64,000 nt of DNA from Laccaria trichodermophora. Lineage: Eukaryota > Basidiomycota > Agaricomycetes > Agaricales > Hydnangiaceae. The stretch covers positions 1 through 64,000 of the forward strand of contig JACTVC010000049.1 of NCBI GenBank assembly GCA_018417955.1. Reading direction: 5' to 3'. Numbering within the stretch: position 1 is the first letter of the stretch; each line of letters begins with the position of its first letter. Below the pieces are notes generated by a model. The model worked only from the letters and a program-made list of their open reading frames with translations, searched no databases and had not been told where the DNA came from. The translations under genes were made by a program, and so were the position numbers. Below are positions 22,741 through 33,711 of the stretch, in pieces.

Positions 22741-23546
22741 GAAGATCTATTTTGGGACTTATGTAATTAAATATTTTTGTTGTAACTTATTTCACACGCT
22801 TCTTTGACTTGCACAACCACAACAAGCTCCTGTACCCAGATTTTGGTAAATGGGCTGTGGGTTATGGAGAGACAAAACGTCTTCTTCCCGCACGTAATAT
22901 TCTCCCCATTATCAACGGTTCTGGAGCCGGCGGAATTTTTCTGGCCCCCGATCTACTAAACTATGGTTCGATATTGTTCATTCACTTACCACGCGACAAC
23001 TGCGCTTTCGAATTCGCATTCGATCTAGTGTTATGACATAACGATCGAAAGCGAAACATATCTTTCCACCACTGAGGTACTTACGCTTTAACGGAACCTC
23101 GTCGCTCTTCTCACCCAGTCATGCAAAATGGGCCGTGTTACCATTTCGACCCCATAGTACCCGGTGCATTTCCGGTAGCTGTGGACGTCAGTGGGAATCA
23201 ATGTATATTCTCTCATCACTCAGAAGACCCTCCTCGCTCACATTCACTGCATAGTTATCATCCCCGCTAATTCGGGACGACGAATACGGCGCGAAGAGAA
23301 CGCATCACTCGTTGGTACGACATCGGACATATCAAAATGGTCGTCCCAAGGAGACGAAAAGCACCTTTTGTATACTTCAACTCAACGGGTCGACGAGCCA
23401 AGGAAGGGGCGCGAAAAATGTAAAGCCAAACGACTAGCCGTAGGATTGTGCGACCGCGTGGGCAAATCACTGGCTTACATGGGGTCCTGCTTCAGTATGT
23501 TCACGCTTTGCTCTATAGCACGACAGTCACCTGCAAGGCTCTACAG
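22741..23546. other. No recognised gene
   Basis: About 800 bases between the repeat block and the acidic frame. It may hold upstream exons of the acidic protein; a 150-codon plus frame (23191-23643) overlaps it in another frame. I see no domain. Confidence 0.3.
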
Positions 23547-24025
23547 GACCATCTACCAAAGGAAAAGCGAAAGACCAACATTGCGAAAAACGATATTGCC
23601 GGCGCCAGAACAATTCAGAAATCTCCATCCCATCCACTATTGACGTGGAGGACCTCTGCTCCGTTGTGCACGAGGACGACAACGACGATGAAGCGGACGA
23701 AAATACGGACCACGACGAAGAGTGGTGGAATCTACACATCGAATACCAGATGAAGCGCGGACCCAACAGGATTGACGAAGAAAGGGAACGAGATTTCAGT
23801 TCAGAGGAGAGTGAGATGAGTTTTGACGAAGAGGGGAGCTCTGAGGAGGAGGAGGAAGATCAGAATCGACATCAGCTCTTCACAGAGGAGTGCAGGCGAG
23901 CAGAGCGCGAGAGGGGGAGACCAAGGCAACGGTCCGAGTTGGGGATATGGAGGGGTAGGGAACGCTATCCGGTTAGTCCACGTAGGGCTTTCTCGGAAGA
24001 GGGGATAGGGTGCAAGGAGTCATAA
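23547..24025 (+). CDS. Acidic hypothetical protein, 3' exon
   Basis: Open frame following a TACAG acceptor. It reads PSTKGKAKDQHCEKRYCRRQ, then DVEDLCSVVHEDDNDDEADE, then WWNLHIEYQMKRGPNRIDEE. A Glu-rich SSEEEEEDQ run and an Arg-rich end (RAERERGRPRQRS) follow. Strong acidic then basic charge patterning argues for real coding, but upstream exons and the start are unresolved (an internal Met lies at 23645). No family recognised. Confidence 0.4.
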
Positions 24026-24510
24026 GTTCAACATGCGCGTAAAAGGATCCAACGAGTTATCATTCAGCTCGATTGTGGAATGACATTTAGGAGCACATAA
24101 TCGTTGTGAACCGATGCCGTGTAGAAGGAAATATAATTACAGGGAATCAGTAAGATCTTATACCAGAAGCGTCACCGGTCTATTGCGTTGATTTCACATT
24201 CCGAACTCCCCTCGTGACTTGCTTATTTACGCGTGCGCTCTATTTGGTCGACTCCTTGATCGCGTTCAACGATTCCTTTCTCGAACCTGTTGTTGAGAAT
24301 ACACTCACTGATTATTTCGGTTTCATTTCATTTTTTTGTTTTGACTTTTCTTGTTACCCAGCAGACTGAACGCAAAACCCTTCAATACAGTTACTGCAAA
24401 AAAAAAGCATTGATCCTGCCATTTTCTAGGGGTCTTCACGCATCGGCGTAATTCAAAAGAAAGAAAAAAGTATGTTGATTTACATAGAATCAATCAAAGT
24501 AGTATGCAAA

Positions 24511-24810
24511 GTTGATGCAAAGCCCTGGCGGGGGAAATAACGAAAATCAATTATCAATTCACCTATGAAAAAATATCCATCCTCTCCTTTTTCCGGTTGA
24601 ATTTGTATCCATAATTTTTTACAGTGAGTCGTCCCAGCGAATACACATGACGTACAAAGGTACAGCAATGGCCAGGTTCAAAAAGAGGAAAAAAACGAAA
24701 ATCAATCCAACTATGAAAAAACATCCGTCCTCTCCCTCAACGGTTGAGTTTGTATCCGTGATTTCTTATAGTGACCCATCCCAGCGGATGCATATGAAGG
24801 ACTTCTGCTA
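24511..24810. repeat. Tandem duplication of a terminal exon (~164-bp period)
   Basis: 24533-24660 and 24697-24800 are direct copies sharing CTATGAAAAAA...CATCC, TCCTCTCC, GGTTGAGTTTGTATCC and AGTGACYCRTCCCAGCG. On the minus strand the right copy is the last exon of the membrane-protein gene upstream (GMGHYKKSRIQTQPLRERTD then stop). The left copy reads similarly (THCKKLWIQIQPEKGEDGYF) but runs past the stop. Confidence 0.7.
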
Positions 24811-25690
24811 ACAGTGCTTTTATCCGACATCGTGGCGTATACCTCTCTCCTCCATGTTTGTGGTTCCCACACTGTGAATGACGACTTTTAATATTCTGAA
24901 CGGTCGCTGTTTTCCTACATTCTTACCTGGCTTTGCAGGGTATGCCATAAGATCTTCCTTTTGAGATAATGCCTTCTTGCGTGCTCTTCTGACGAAGATA
25001 AATGCAACAAGAAGGAGCCCTCCAACCATCACCACGGTAAGCACTGCGCTTACTATCACCCCTGTGTCTGTGCCCTTGATATTGGACGATAGGGGGTTGG
25101 GGATATAAGTAGATGAAATCAGAGGCGTATCATGATCAGTAATGGTGACCGTTATGTAGCTTGAGCTCGGGACTGCGCGATCATTTAGCGTACTCCTTGA
25201 GAGTTATTTAATAGTTACGCACCATTGCTACTGCTACTCGCACTGGACGTATCGGTCAAGTTGATTGTTGTGGGGATGGGAGTCTGAGAGTGTACAACAC
25301 TCTGACTTGCAGACGACGATGGCCGACTTTTGGAGAGAGAAAGGGATTCGTTGAACGTCACAGCCAAGCTCATTTGTAGAGGGGATAAATGGGCTTCAAG
25401 TTGCCAAGGACAGAACGGGCTTCAGCAGACAGAACCACCGTTATATAAAGAGGACCGACAAATTCGTTATCACAGGGTCAATTCGGCAACTAGATGGGGT
25501 TTGATGCCATTATTCCCGCCCTTCAGCTCGGTAGAATTTCCAGGTTCTCGTCGATCGTTGACTGAGTGAGTTCTTAGTATGTTGTCGCAAAAGTAATGGT
25601 CGCATTTCCAAATTGATATCCTATAGAATATAATTAGTACCCAACAATCAGTGTCCAACAAAGCGTTGTCTCCGATGCACTTCACTGCTA
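24711..25690 (-). CDS. Single-pass membrane protein with Ser/Thr-rich ectodomain
   Basis: Minus-strand exons assemble to an N-terminal part containing QFGNATITFATTY, then PFCPWQLEAHLSPLQMSLAV, then a Ser/Thr-rich stalk (SSASQSVVHSQTPIPTT...). After a GTGCGT intron come VPSSSYITVTITDHDTPLIS and a transmembrane helix (GVIVSAVLTVVMVGGLLLVA, about residues 105-127 of the assembled part). It ends with a basic stop-transfer RRARKKA and a cytosolic tail, SDKSTVSRSPSYASAGMGHY to TDVFS. The architecture matches the many fungal type-I surface or sensor-like proteins of unknown ligand. 5' exons and the signal peptide are unresolved. The last exon is duplicated downstream. Confidence 0.55.
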
Positions 25691-27151
25691 ACATACCTGC
25701 CAGTGGAGGATGAACCAGACCTCGGGAGTCGGACCCATTGCGTGAATAGAAAAACATACGCATACGTATTGCTTCGCAAAAAAGGTCACCCACATTCGAA
25801 GCAGGCCTTATATAGGTTGTCGAGGAGGAGAGGGGAGGAGACTTTAATTGCCATAGGAACCGCTTACTCATTTATTGAGGGAACGATGGTCCATATATAA
25901 ACGTAGTACGCGCAGACACATCTAGAAAACCCCGCTTGTGGAAGCAGATGCAATTTCTTCTCTAGATATCATTGAGCCATCATGGAAAGGTTATCGTGCT
26001 CTTTGAATCACTAGGAATTGTGGAGTACTTACTGAGCAAACATGTTATGGACAGTTTTGCAGCAAGTCCCCCGTAAGTACCTCGGGTATTTCAGAGGTGA
26101 TTTAACGGAAGATCTCTCGTTTCGGTCACATGGCAAGTCTTTTAAGCCATCGAGGCCTAGGATTCTTCGAAGCTCGGCTGATTATCATGGGTTTACTTCG
26201 GAGAAGTCCTAGATAAGATGAGTGTCGCTCTCTGGGGAAAGAAAGTTCAGATGTCTCGCCGTTGCAGTTGGTTTTTAAGGTGGCCATTGCGACCCTCATA
26301 TTTAATTAAAGTCGTCGATGCGCTGGGGGGCGTGCTTGCTCCTCGATTTGCCCCAAACAACCACAACCTGTCGGTTTCATGATAGTCAAAATTTGATGAA
26401 CAGATCAAACGTTCAAACGGCTCTCACTAGCGCCTCCTTATGATATCCTTGTCACCTTGCAGCATTCTCGATCCGAGTGGGCTCTCCGCCCACAGGCTTA
26501 TCTGCCGTGTACCGAAGAACCCTAACGATCTATAAATTAATGCCACCAAGAAGGACTTCTAGGGTCGGTATTCATCAGGTCCTTGAGACGAAGATAGAAG
26601 GCCCCGAATGGAATTTTTAAAAGTCTCGACATTGGCTGGAGTAACTTTAAATATGAAGTATTTTGAATCTGGGGTCAATGTCAACGCTGAACTTCCAAAA
26701 AATAAATTTTGGACTTGCATCTGGACTGATTTTCCGGCTTCTCCACGATGTCGTTGAACCTCGCTTCGTGTGCACTAAATTTCTTATCTACCTCCCATTG
26801 TTCCGCGAAGAAAAGGGGAACCGTCGGCATTGGCTTCCAGGTACTAGAAGTAGGGCTGTGCGACGACGGGCGCCCTTATTTACCTTTGCGTACTTACGAG
26901 GTAGTTTTCGTTTTGGGAGTTAAGGACGTTGGTACATACCAAGTCCTGAGTCCAACTTCCGGAACCGGTCGTGCGTCCCGTGTTTCTTAAACGGGAAGAG
27001 TAGTAAAAAATGCGCGGAGGATAAGATAGTATTGTTGGCGGGTATATGCAACGCAATTCTTACCATTGTTCCATGCAGATTTCTTACGAGCTTTCGCGGA
27101 GATAAGGAGTTGCCCAGTCTTCCGAGTTATCTGAATTCTTTGAACGTGGTA
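25691..27151. other. No recognised gene
   Basis: About 1.4 kb, AT-richer than the core genes. It may contain 5' exons of the membrane-protein gene (to about 25900). Short plus-strand frames at 26663-26990 show no domain. Confidence 0.35.
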
Positions 27152-27562
27152 CAGTCATCCACCAGCTAATGAGACACTGAAATTGGAAAATTAGCTTCAA
27201 CAAATTTAAGCACAACCTTTCACTACAAAAATTACATGAAAATCTGAGATAAATACCCTTTTATAACTGTGCCAAGTTTCAGAATGTTTGAACAACCTTT
27301 CGTGAAGAAAAACCAATATTATGGGTGTCTCAATGAGTGGTGTGACTGTATTTCAGCTACTTCCGAAAACAGTCCATTGTGAAAACTCCACAGCATTGTC
27401 AATATTGCCTTGACTGCATCCAAACTTTGTAGACTGGTAGATATGAGCTTCTACTAAATGTAAAAATTTGTTTTGTAAAAATTGGTGTAGTATTGAGTGA
27501 GGTATTAGGTAGGCAAAAGTGTCTCAAACGATGGTGGTGTCTCATTGGCTGGTGGATGACTG
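27152..27562. mobile_element. Tc1/mariner-type MITE, 411 bp, flanked by TA
   Basis: The terminal inverted repeat CAGTCATCCACCAGCYAATG...ACAC is present at both ends, matching over the outer 26 bases except at one position. It is flanked on both sides by TA (27150-27151 and 27563-27564). A TA target duplication with CAGT termini is characteristic of the Tc1/mariner superfamily. The interior is AT-rich without an open frame. A subterminal sequence near 27325-27355 (GGTGTCTCAATGAGTGGTGTG...) repeats the inner part of the end. Confidence 0.85.
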
Positions 27563-27781
27563 TACGAAGACAACGAATTGGTTACTCACATTTTTATCAC
27601 TGAAAATTCGTCTCATCGAAGGTACGTTTTCGAAGTCGCGATGTCTGTTCCAGGCTCCAGCCTCGGAAAACGCAAAGGAGTGAAGCGCTCATCAGGCGCC
27701 CATGATGTCATCGGGTTATAAATAGATATATGGCCGATAAGATCAGATCTCAAGATCTCACTGCTTCTGTTCCCGACGACG

Positions 27782-28087
27782 ATGAGGACTCAGGACGCCT
27801 CCACATTTCTCTCGCCAGCGCGTGCATGTATGATGGGATACGCTGTCATTCTGACATATATCGCCCCATATATCGACCTTTGTTTCGGTAATCAGGAGGA
27901 ACATAGATTGGACCAATTCAAACCTGTCAATTTCGGTGCCAGTTGCAAAGATTGGTGCTCGTCTATGTCTTTTGGGTGCGTACATGCGTTATTTCTGACC
28001 ATTCTCTGTGTTTCAGAACGCTTTGCAACAGGGTTTGAATATCGAAGAAGGAGAAGTTGGATTATCTCCGTGTACATATTAGCGTGA
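27782..28087 (+). CDS. Possible small spliced gene
   Basis: A TATAAATAG box lies at about 27718, 60 bases before an ATG. The unspliced frame gives a 101-residue hydrophobic/Cys product. A good intron (GTGCGT donor, TTCTGAC branch, TTTCAG acceptor, near 27975-28016) and another acceptor (AATTTCAG near 28171) indicate splicing that I could not complete. No family recognised. Confidence 0.3.
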   Translation: MRTQDASTFLSPARACMMGYAVILTYIAPYIDLCFGNQEEHRLDQFKPVNFGASCKDWCSSMSFGCVHALFLTILCVSERFATGFEYRRRRSWIISVYILA

Positions 28088-28812
28088 ACAAATGGTATGC
28101 ACCTTTTGCACATTTTATACAACATTGATTCAGATGATGCAACGATCTAATTGACAATGATTTCAATTTCAGTAACGGAGTCACCAACTTGAATCATCTG
28201 TTTCCGCATGGATCCTTGAGCGAAAGCATATTCACACTGATTCTAGGGCGTGGCGCAGGGCGTCTTGTTTTGGCGCTCTTTGTAGGCGTTGCTCGCCGAA
28301 TTACCTTCGGATCATCAAGCGGTTGTTTTCCAGGAGTACACTGGCCTTCGTCAAAGCACAAAGGTTCACAATGGGTGTTTTTGTAAACGAGTGTGCCTGG
28401 CGGCCTTTGTTTGGGCACGACGCGTGGAAGCCAAACAGCAGCAAACAGCCTCGTGGTAGCCAAACAAAGATTGATTTTGAATCTCTTTGACTCCCTGATG
28501 ATGATATTGGAAGTAATATTGGTGCGTGTCCATGCGATACCCTTTGTACGTCGTTCACACACAATATAAGGTCTTTCATTGTCCTCCTTTATCGCAGCAA
28601 CTGCCGAGATCTTCGAAGCCAAGCAAGACGTTCAGGGTTGTCCAAAAAAGGGAAAACGGAGTCAATGATGGCCATTGTCCCGCCATTGTCCTCCAAGTTG
28701 AATCAACCTGAAGCGGCAACAAAACCAAAGATGGCGGGAACGCAGTAACCCACCTTCTCTTCGTTTCTATTCCCCACTTTTTTTCTCTTTCATCTTCTCT
28801 TTTTGACGAACG
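28088..28812. other. Upstream region of the ABC exporter gene
   Basis: Contains an imperfect inverted repeat at 28405-28469 (arms CTTTGTTTGG and CCAAACAAAG). A polypyrimidine leader with TTTTCTCTTTCATC runs up to the ATG at 28813. No gene recognised. Confidence 0.4.
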
Positions 28813-31800
28813 ATGCGTCGCAACACAACTCTCGCGGTCAACACCAACGTCGCTACAGGCAAACTCGCCCATGAACTCTCCGTAACTCCTCGTTCTTCAA
28901 TAGACTCTCCAAGTTCAAATCTCAAAACTCACGATACTTTACCAACACCATCCACTAACGTCGCATCCCCTACACCATCCATTCGACTTCTTTATTCCCT
29001 ATTATCGAGGCGACACATCATATGCCTCCTCCTCCCTGCCATTCTCTCGTCTATCGTCGCGGGCGGAATCGCACCGTTCATGACGTTCGTCATCGGACAA
29101 GCCTTTGACGCGTTTGCGCGATTCCCCCTTACTCCGAATCCACCAACACAAGCCAAGGACGACCTGCTACGTGGTGTTGGCTTTGCAGCACTCGAACTTG
29201 TTGGGCTTGCCGTCGGTTCGCTCGCGCTTAGCAGCGTCACATCGTCTTTGTGGATATGGACTGGGGAGATGAACGTCAAGGCACTCCGCAAGGCAGTTTA
29301 TCTATCCGTTACTGCGAAGGACATGAGTTGGTTTGATACCCATATGGGCATGGCAGATGGAAACAAACTCACCCGCACCGATGAGAACGATGGCCCTATC
29401 GGTGCTGGTGGTCTCATGGCCAAATTCACAAGGTTCGTCTACCCTTTCTCACTTTTTGACCCAAACTAACATTATTTTATTCAGAGAAACTGACGACGTC
29501 CGAATGGCGACTTCGCTCGCTTCAGGAATGCTTATTCAATATCTAACGACTTGCCTAACCTGCCTCGTCCTCGCCTTCACCCGCTCATGGGCACTTACCC
29601 TCGTTATCCTCTCCACCGTCCCCATCCTCATGCTCATCCAAGGCGTCTCCCAAGGCCTCGCTTCCCCACTCCTCGCATCCGAGCGCCAACAATCCGCCAT
29701 CGTCGCTACCATCATCGATCGCGCCGTCTCCGCCATCTCCACCGTCAAGGCATTCAACGCAGCACCTCACGAGCATTCTCGCGCGGATGCCGCTTTCCAT
29801 CGGCTAGACAGAGCCGCGGGGAAGCTTAGCGCGGTATGGGGCGTTACCTCCGCGTTGGGTCAGTTCGTCATGATGGGGATGTTCGTCCAAGGCTTCTGGT
29901 TCGGCTCCAAGCTCGTCAGAGAGGGCAAGATTTCCGCTGGGGACGTGATGGCGGTCTTCTGGGCGTGTCTCATCGCAACGAGTAACATGCAGATGTGCAT
30001 TCCCCAATTCATCATCCTCGCCAAAGGGAAATTCTCCATGGTTTCCCTCATCTCCCTCGCCACATCCACACCGCAGTCCAGGAACCTCCGCGTCCTCAAG
30101 AAAATCACACCACCAAGATGTTCCGGCGAACTGGCACTCCACAACGTCACTTTCGCATACCCATCACGTCCCTCCATCCCCGTCCTATCCAACGTATCCA
30201 TCTTCCTCCCCGCGAACGAAATCACATTCATCGTCGGCTCGTCCGGGTCCGGCAAATCCACCGTCGCTCAGCTCCTTTTGAGGATGTACAATCCTCAAAT
30301 CGGACACATCACCATCGACGAGCAAGACGTCCGGTTCCTCGACGATGGGTGGATGAAAACCCACGTTGCAGGGGTGAGCCAGAGTGGAGTGGTGATCCTA
30401 GACGGGAAGAGCGTATTCGAAAACGTAGCTGCTGGTGTCTTTGGTCGACGGGTCCACGCCGTGGCGAAGGAAGAGGTGGAGGATGCGTGCCGTGCGGCGT
30501 TGATACATGAGTTCGTACGTGATCTGCCGAATGGGTATGATACCCTGCTCGGTGGGGGCGCTGGTGGTGTTGGGCTTAGTGGTGGACAGAAGCAAAGGCT
30601 GGCTATTGCCAGAGCTCGTCTAAGGAATCCCTCGGTTTTGATACTTGGTACGTCTTTCCTTTTCTGTCAACTTTTTCTTCCTTACTAACTCATTCCCTTT
30701 CAGACGAGGCGACTTCCGCGCTGGACGCTACCTCGCGGACTCTCGTATTCGAAGCCATCAAGCGATGGCGTAAGAACAAAACCACCATCGTCATCACGCA
30801 CGATTTATCCCAAATCACCCCCAACGACTTCGTTTATGTTCTCAAGGCGGGACAGGTGGTCGAGCAGGGATATCGATACGACTTGGAAGTTGTTGAGCGC
30901 AAAAAAGGGGGCGTGGGTGAGTTTAGGAAGATGATGGAGGCACAGCGGGAGACGGGTGGGTTTCTCCCAGAGAAGGATCGGGAGAGTGAGCGCGGGATGG
31001 ATGATATCCAGGACGCGTTGGACGAGGAGAGCGAAAAGGAGTGGGTTGGACGTGTCCCGGACCACTTGAAGCATCAAAGCATGGCTGTTCGACCCCTGAC
31101 GTTCGGTGCTTGGATGTTCGAAGCCGTTGCGGAGCTAGTTGCCCCTTCCGTGCCTGCTCTTCCTCATTCAAGGTCCACTCAATTTACTTCACCCGACAAC
31201 TTCACCCCCATTCTTGATCGTCGACGAAGGCCTTCTAGCATCGATAACTCTTCACCTACTTTACCCCAAGCTGCACGCACCCTCGCGAGCAGGCGTTTCA
31301 GCTTGCAGTACTCACCCACCTCGCCAACATCGAGGACAGCATTCGACGAAGACGCTGAAGAGGTATTCGAAAAGGAGAAACAGGCCATCGAAAAGAGCGG
31401 TGCTTCTGCTCGCTTGGGACGCGGTGCCAGCTCTCGTAACGGCCGGGAAGTCGTTCGTGCACGTTGGGACGCGGACAAGTTTGCTCCTCTCACCAATGTC
31501 AAGGTTCAGAAACGCGACAAGGAGCTCATCGTTGACTCTGATGAGCAGTCTCCCTCGATATGGAGCATCATGCGCAGCATATACCCCACCGTCCCTCGCA
31601 AAACCCTCATCTTCATCGGCCTAGTAACATGCTGCCTCTCCGGCGCCATGACCCCCATCTTCTCCTTCCTCCTCTCCCGCCTCCTCTTCGAAGTGTCCAT
31701 TGGCGCACACGACGTATCAACCATCAACAAATTTGGCGGAATCCTCGTTGGCATCGCAGCGATCGACGGTATCCTCCTCGGCACCAAGTACTTCATAATG

Positions 31801-33408
31801 GAGATCTGTGGTATGTCGTGGGTCACGCGTATCCGGTCTACAGCATTATACAACGTCATGGTGCAAGACAAGAAATGGTTCGATCGTCCGGAGAACGCAG
31901 CGAGTAGGATGGTGCAGGTGTTGGTGAAGGACGGGGAGGACGCACGGGATCTGGTAGCTGTGGTTTGGGGCCAATGCTGCGTTGTGTTTTCGATGCTTTG
32001 TGTTGGGCTTGTGTGGGCGTTTATCACAGGGTGGCAGGTGACGCTGGTTGGTGTGGGTTTGGCGCCGGTGTTTGCGGCTTGTATGGCTGTTCAGTCGCGC
32101 CTTGTTGCAAAGTGTGAGCTGCGCAATAAGAGGGCTAGGGAAGAGGTTGCAAAGGGGTATTACGAGGTGAGCATCCATTCTTCCCTTTTTCATTGGTTTG
32201 GTGCTCATTGATAATAAAGACGCTTTCGAACATTCGTGGAATTCGTTGCATGGCCTTCGAAGGCATCTTCCGCTCCTACTTTGAATTGGCTACCGACAAA
32301 GCACTCACCACTGGCGTTCGCGGTGCCTTTGTCGAAGGGTGTACTCATGGTCTCGCCAGTTCACTCATTTACTTGGCTGAGGCCCTCTTGTTCTACGTCG
32401 GCGCCGTCCTTATCGCCCGCGGGACCTACACATACCTCCAAATGGTTGAAGTCCTCAACCTTGTCGTATTCTCTGTGACTATCGGTTCCCAACTCATGGC
32501 CTTCAGTGAGTTTCATTCTGTCAAGCATTTTTCTGTGCTGACGTCTCTTTCTTTCAGCTGAGAAGATTGCGAGGTCTGGACAAGCTGCTAACGACTTCAA
32601 CCGGCTTCTCCAGCTCGACATCACGTCCACCGACGAATCCAAGGGTGTCGTCCGCCCTGAACTCGCAGGCGGAATCAATTTCAACAATGTCCATTTCTTC
32701 TATCCCGGGCGACCAGAGGTTCCCGTTCTCAGGAACGTCAACCTCTCCATCGACGACGGCGAGTGCATCGCAATCGTTGGTCCCTCCGGTTCCGGCAAGT
32801 CCACGTTCGCCGCCCTCCTTCAACGTCTGTACGAACCTACCAATGGCGCCATCACCATCGGCTTAAACAGACTCTGCGATATCGAGGTCAACCACCTCCG
32901 TGATCACGTCTCTGTGGTATCTCAACACCCTAATCTCTTCGACGCCACCATCACAGAGAACATCCGCTACGGAAATCAAGCAATTTCAGACTACGACATC
33001 CGCCGTGCTGCAAAGGCCGCGCAGGTTCATGACTTCATATTGTCCTTGCCCCAGGGATATCATACCCCCGTTGGCGAGAACGCTTCCCTCATCTCGGGTG
33101 GCCAAGCGCAGAGGCTTCAGATCGCTCGTGCCCTCGCTAGGCCGTCTCGGATCCTGATCCTGGACGAATGTACGTCATCTTTGGATGGAGAGAACCAGGC
33201 CAAGGTTCTTGATACGATACGGGCGGCCAAGCTGGGTCGGACTACGGTGATGGTCACGCATAAGCTTGAGGTGATGATGATGTGCGACCGGATCGTGGTT
33301 GTTGATGGTGGGGAGGTGAGGGAGCAAGGGACATATGATGAGCTCATGCAGCGCAAGGGCGTCTTTTCCTCCCTTGCTAGTGGAGGGGAGTGGGTAGGGG
33401 AGCGGTAA
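28813..33408 (+). CDS. ste6: ABC-B full transporter, Ste6-like a-factor pheromone exporter
   Basis: Exons are 28813-29432, 29485-30647, 30704-32166, 32220-32505 and 32558-33408, all joining in frame. Order is TMD1-NBD1-long linker-TMD2-NBD2. NBD1 has Walker A GSSGSGKST, Q-loop VSQSGVV, signature LSGGQKQR and Walker B VLILDEATSALD (split by intron 2). NBD2 has Walker A GPSGSGKST, Q-loop VSQHPNLF, signature ISGGQAQR and Walker B ILILDECTSSLD, then H-loop VTHKLE. In fungi Ste6 exports prenylated a-factor-like mating pheromones across the plasma membrane. The fusion of two half-transporters and the TMD2 sequence (SGAMTPIFSFLLSRLLFEV) fit basidiomycete Ste6 homologues as I recall them. Another ABC-B exporter is the alternative. 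The linker (about residues 700-860) is Ser/Glu-rich and probably disordered. No pheromone or receptor gene is visible nearby. Confidence 0.9.
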
Positions 33409-33711
33409 TTGTTCAATCTCTGCTGGATGGCCTTCATCTTCGTTTTCATCACCATCTTTCATTCATCTTCGTTCACACACCTTCGTTATCCCCCTTTGAC
33501 ATTATCCGCGGTTCATTTGCGATGAACCCGATGCATTATACCTTCCTTGGACAAGCTTACCTTACGCATATTACCCCAACTTCATGACCTCATTTGTAGA
33601 ATATAGTATGCAACGTACTTACGGAATATAACGATTTTATGACGTGTACACAGTGGAACCTCTGGACTACATACTCAGTTGAAAGCCAGGAGCTACAGTA
33701 CGTGCTCGCCT
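33409..33711. other. Convergent 3' intergenic region
   Basis: 303 bases between the stops of the ABC exporter and the P450. No gene seen. Confidence 0.6.

Noticed and set aside
31506..32027. 173-codon frame opposite the ABC exporter
   Set aside because: Antisense shadow; the plus strand carries conserved ABC motifs throughout.
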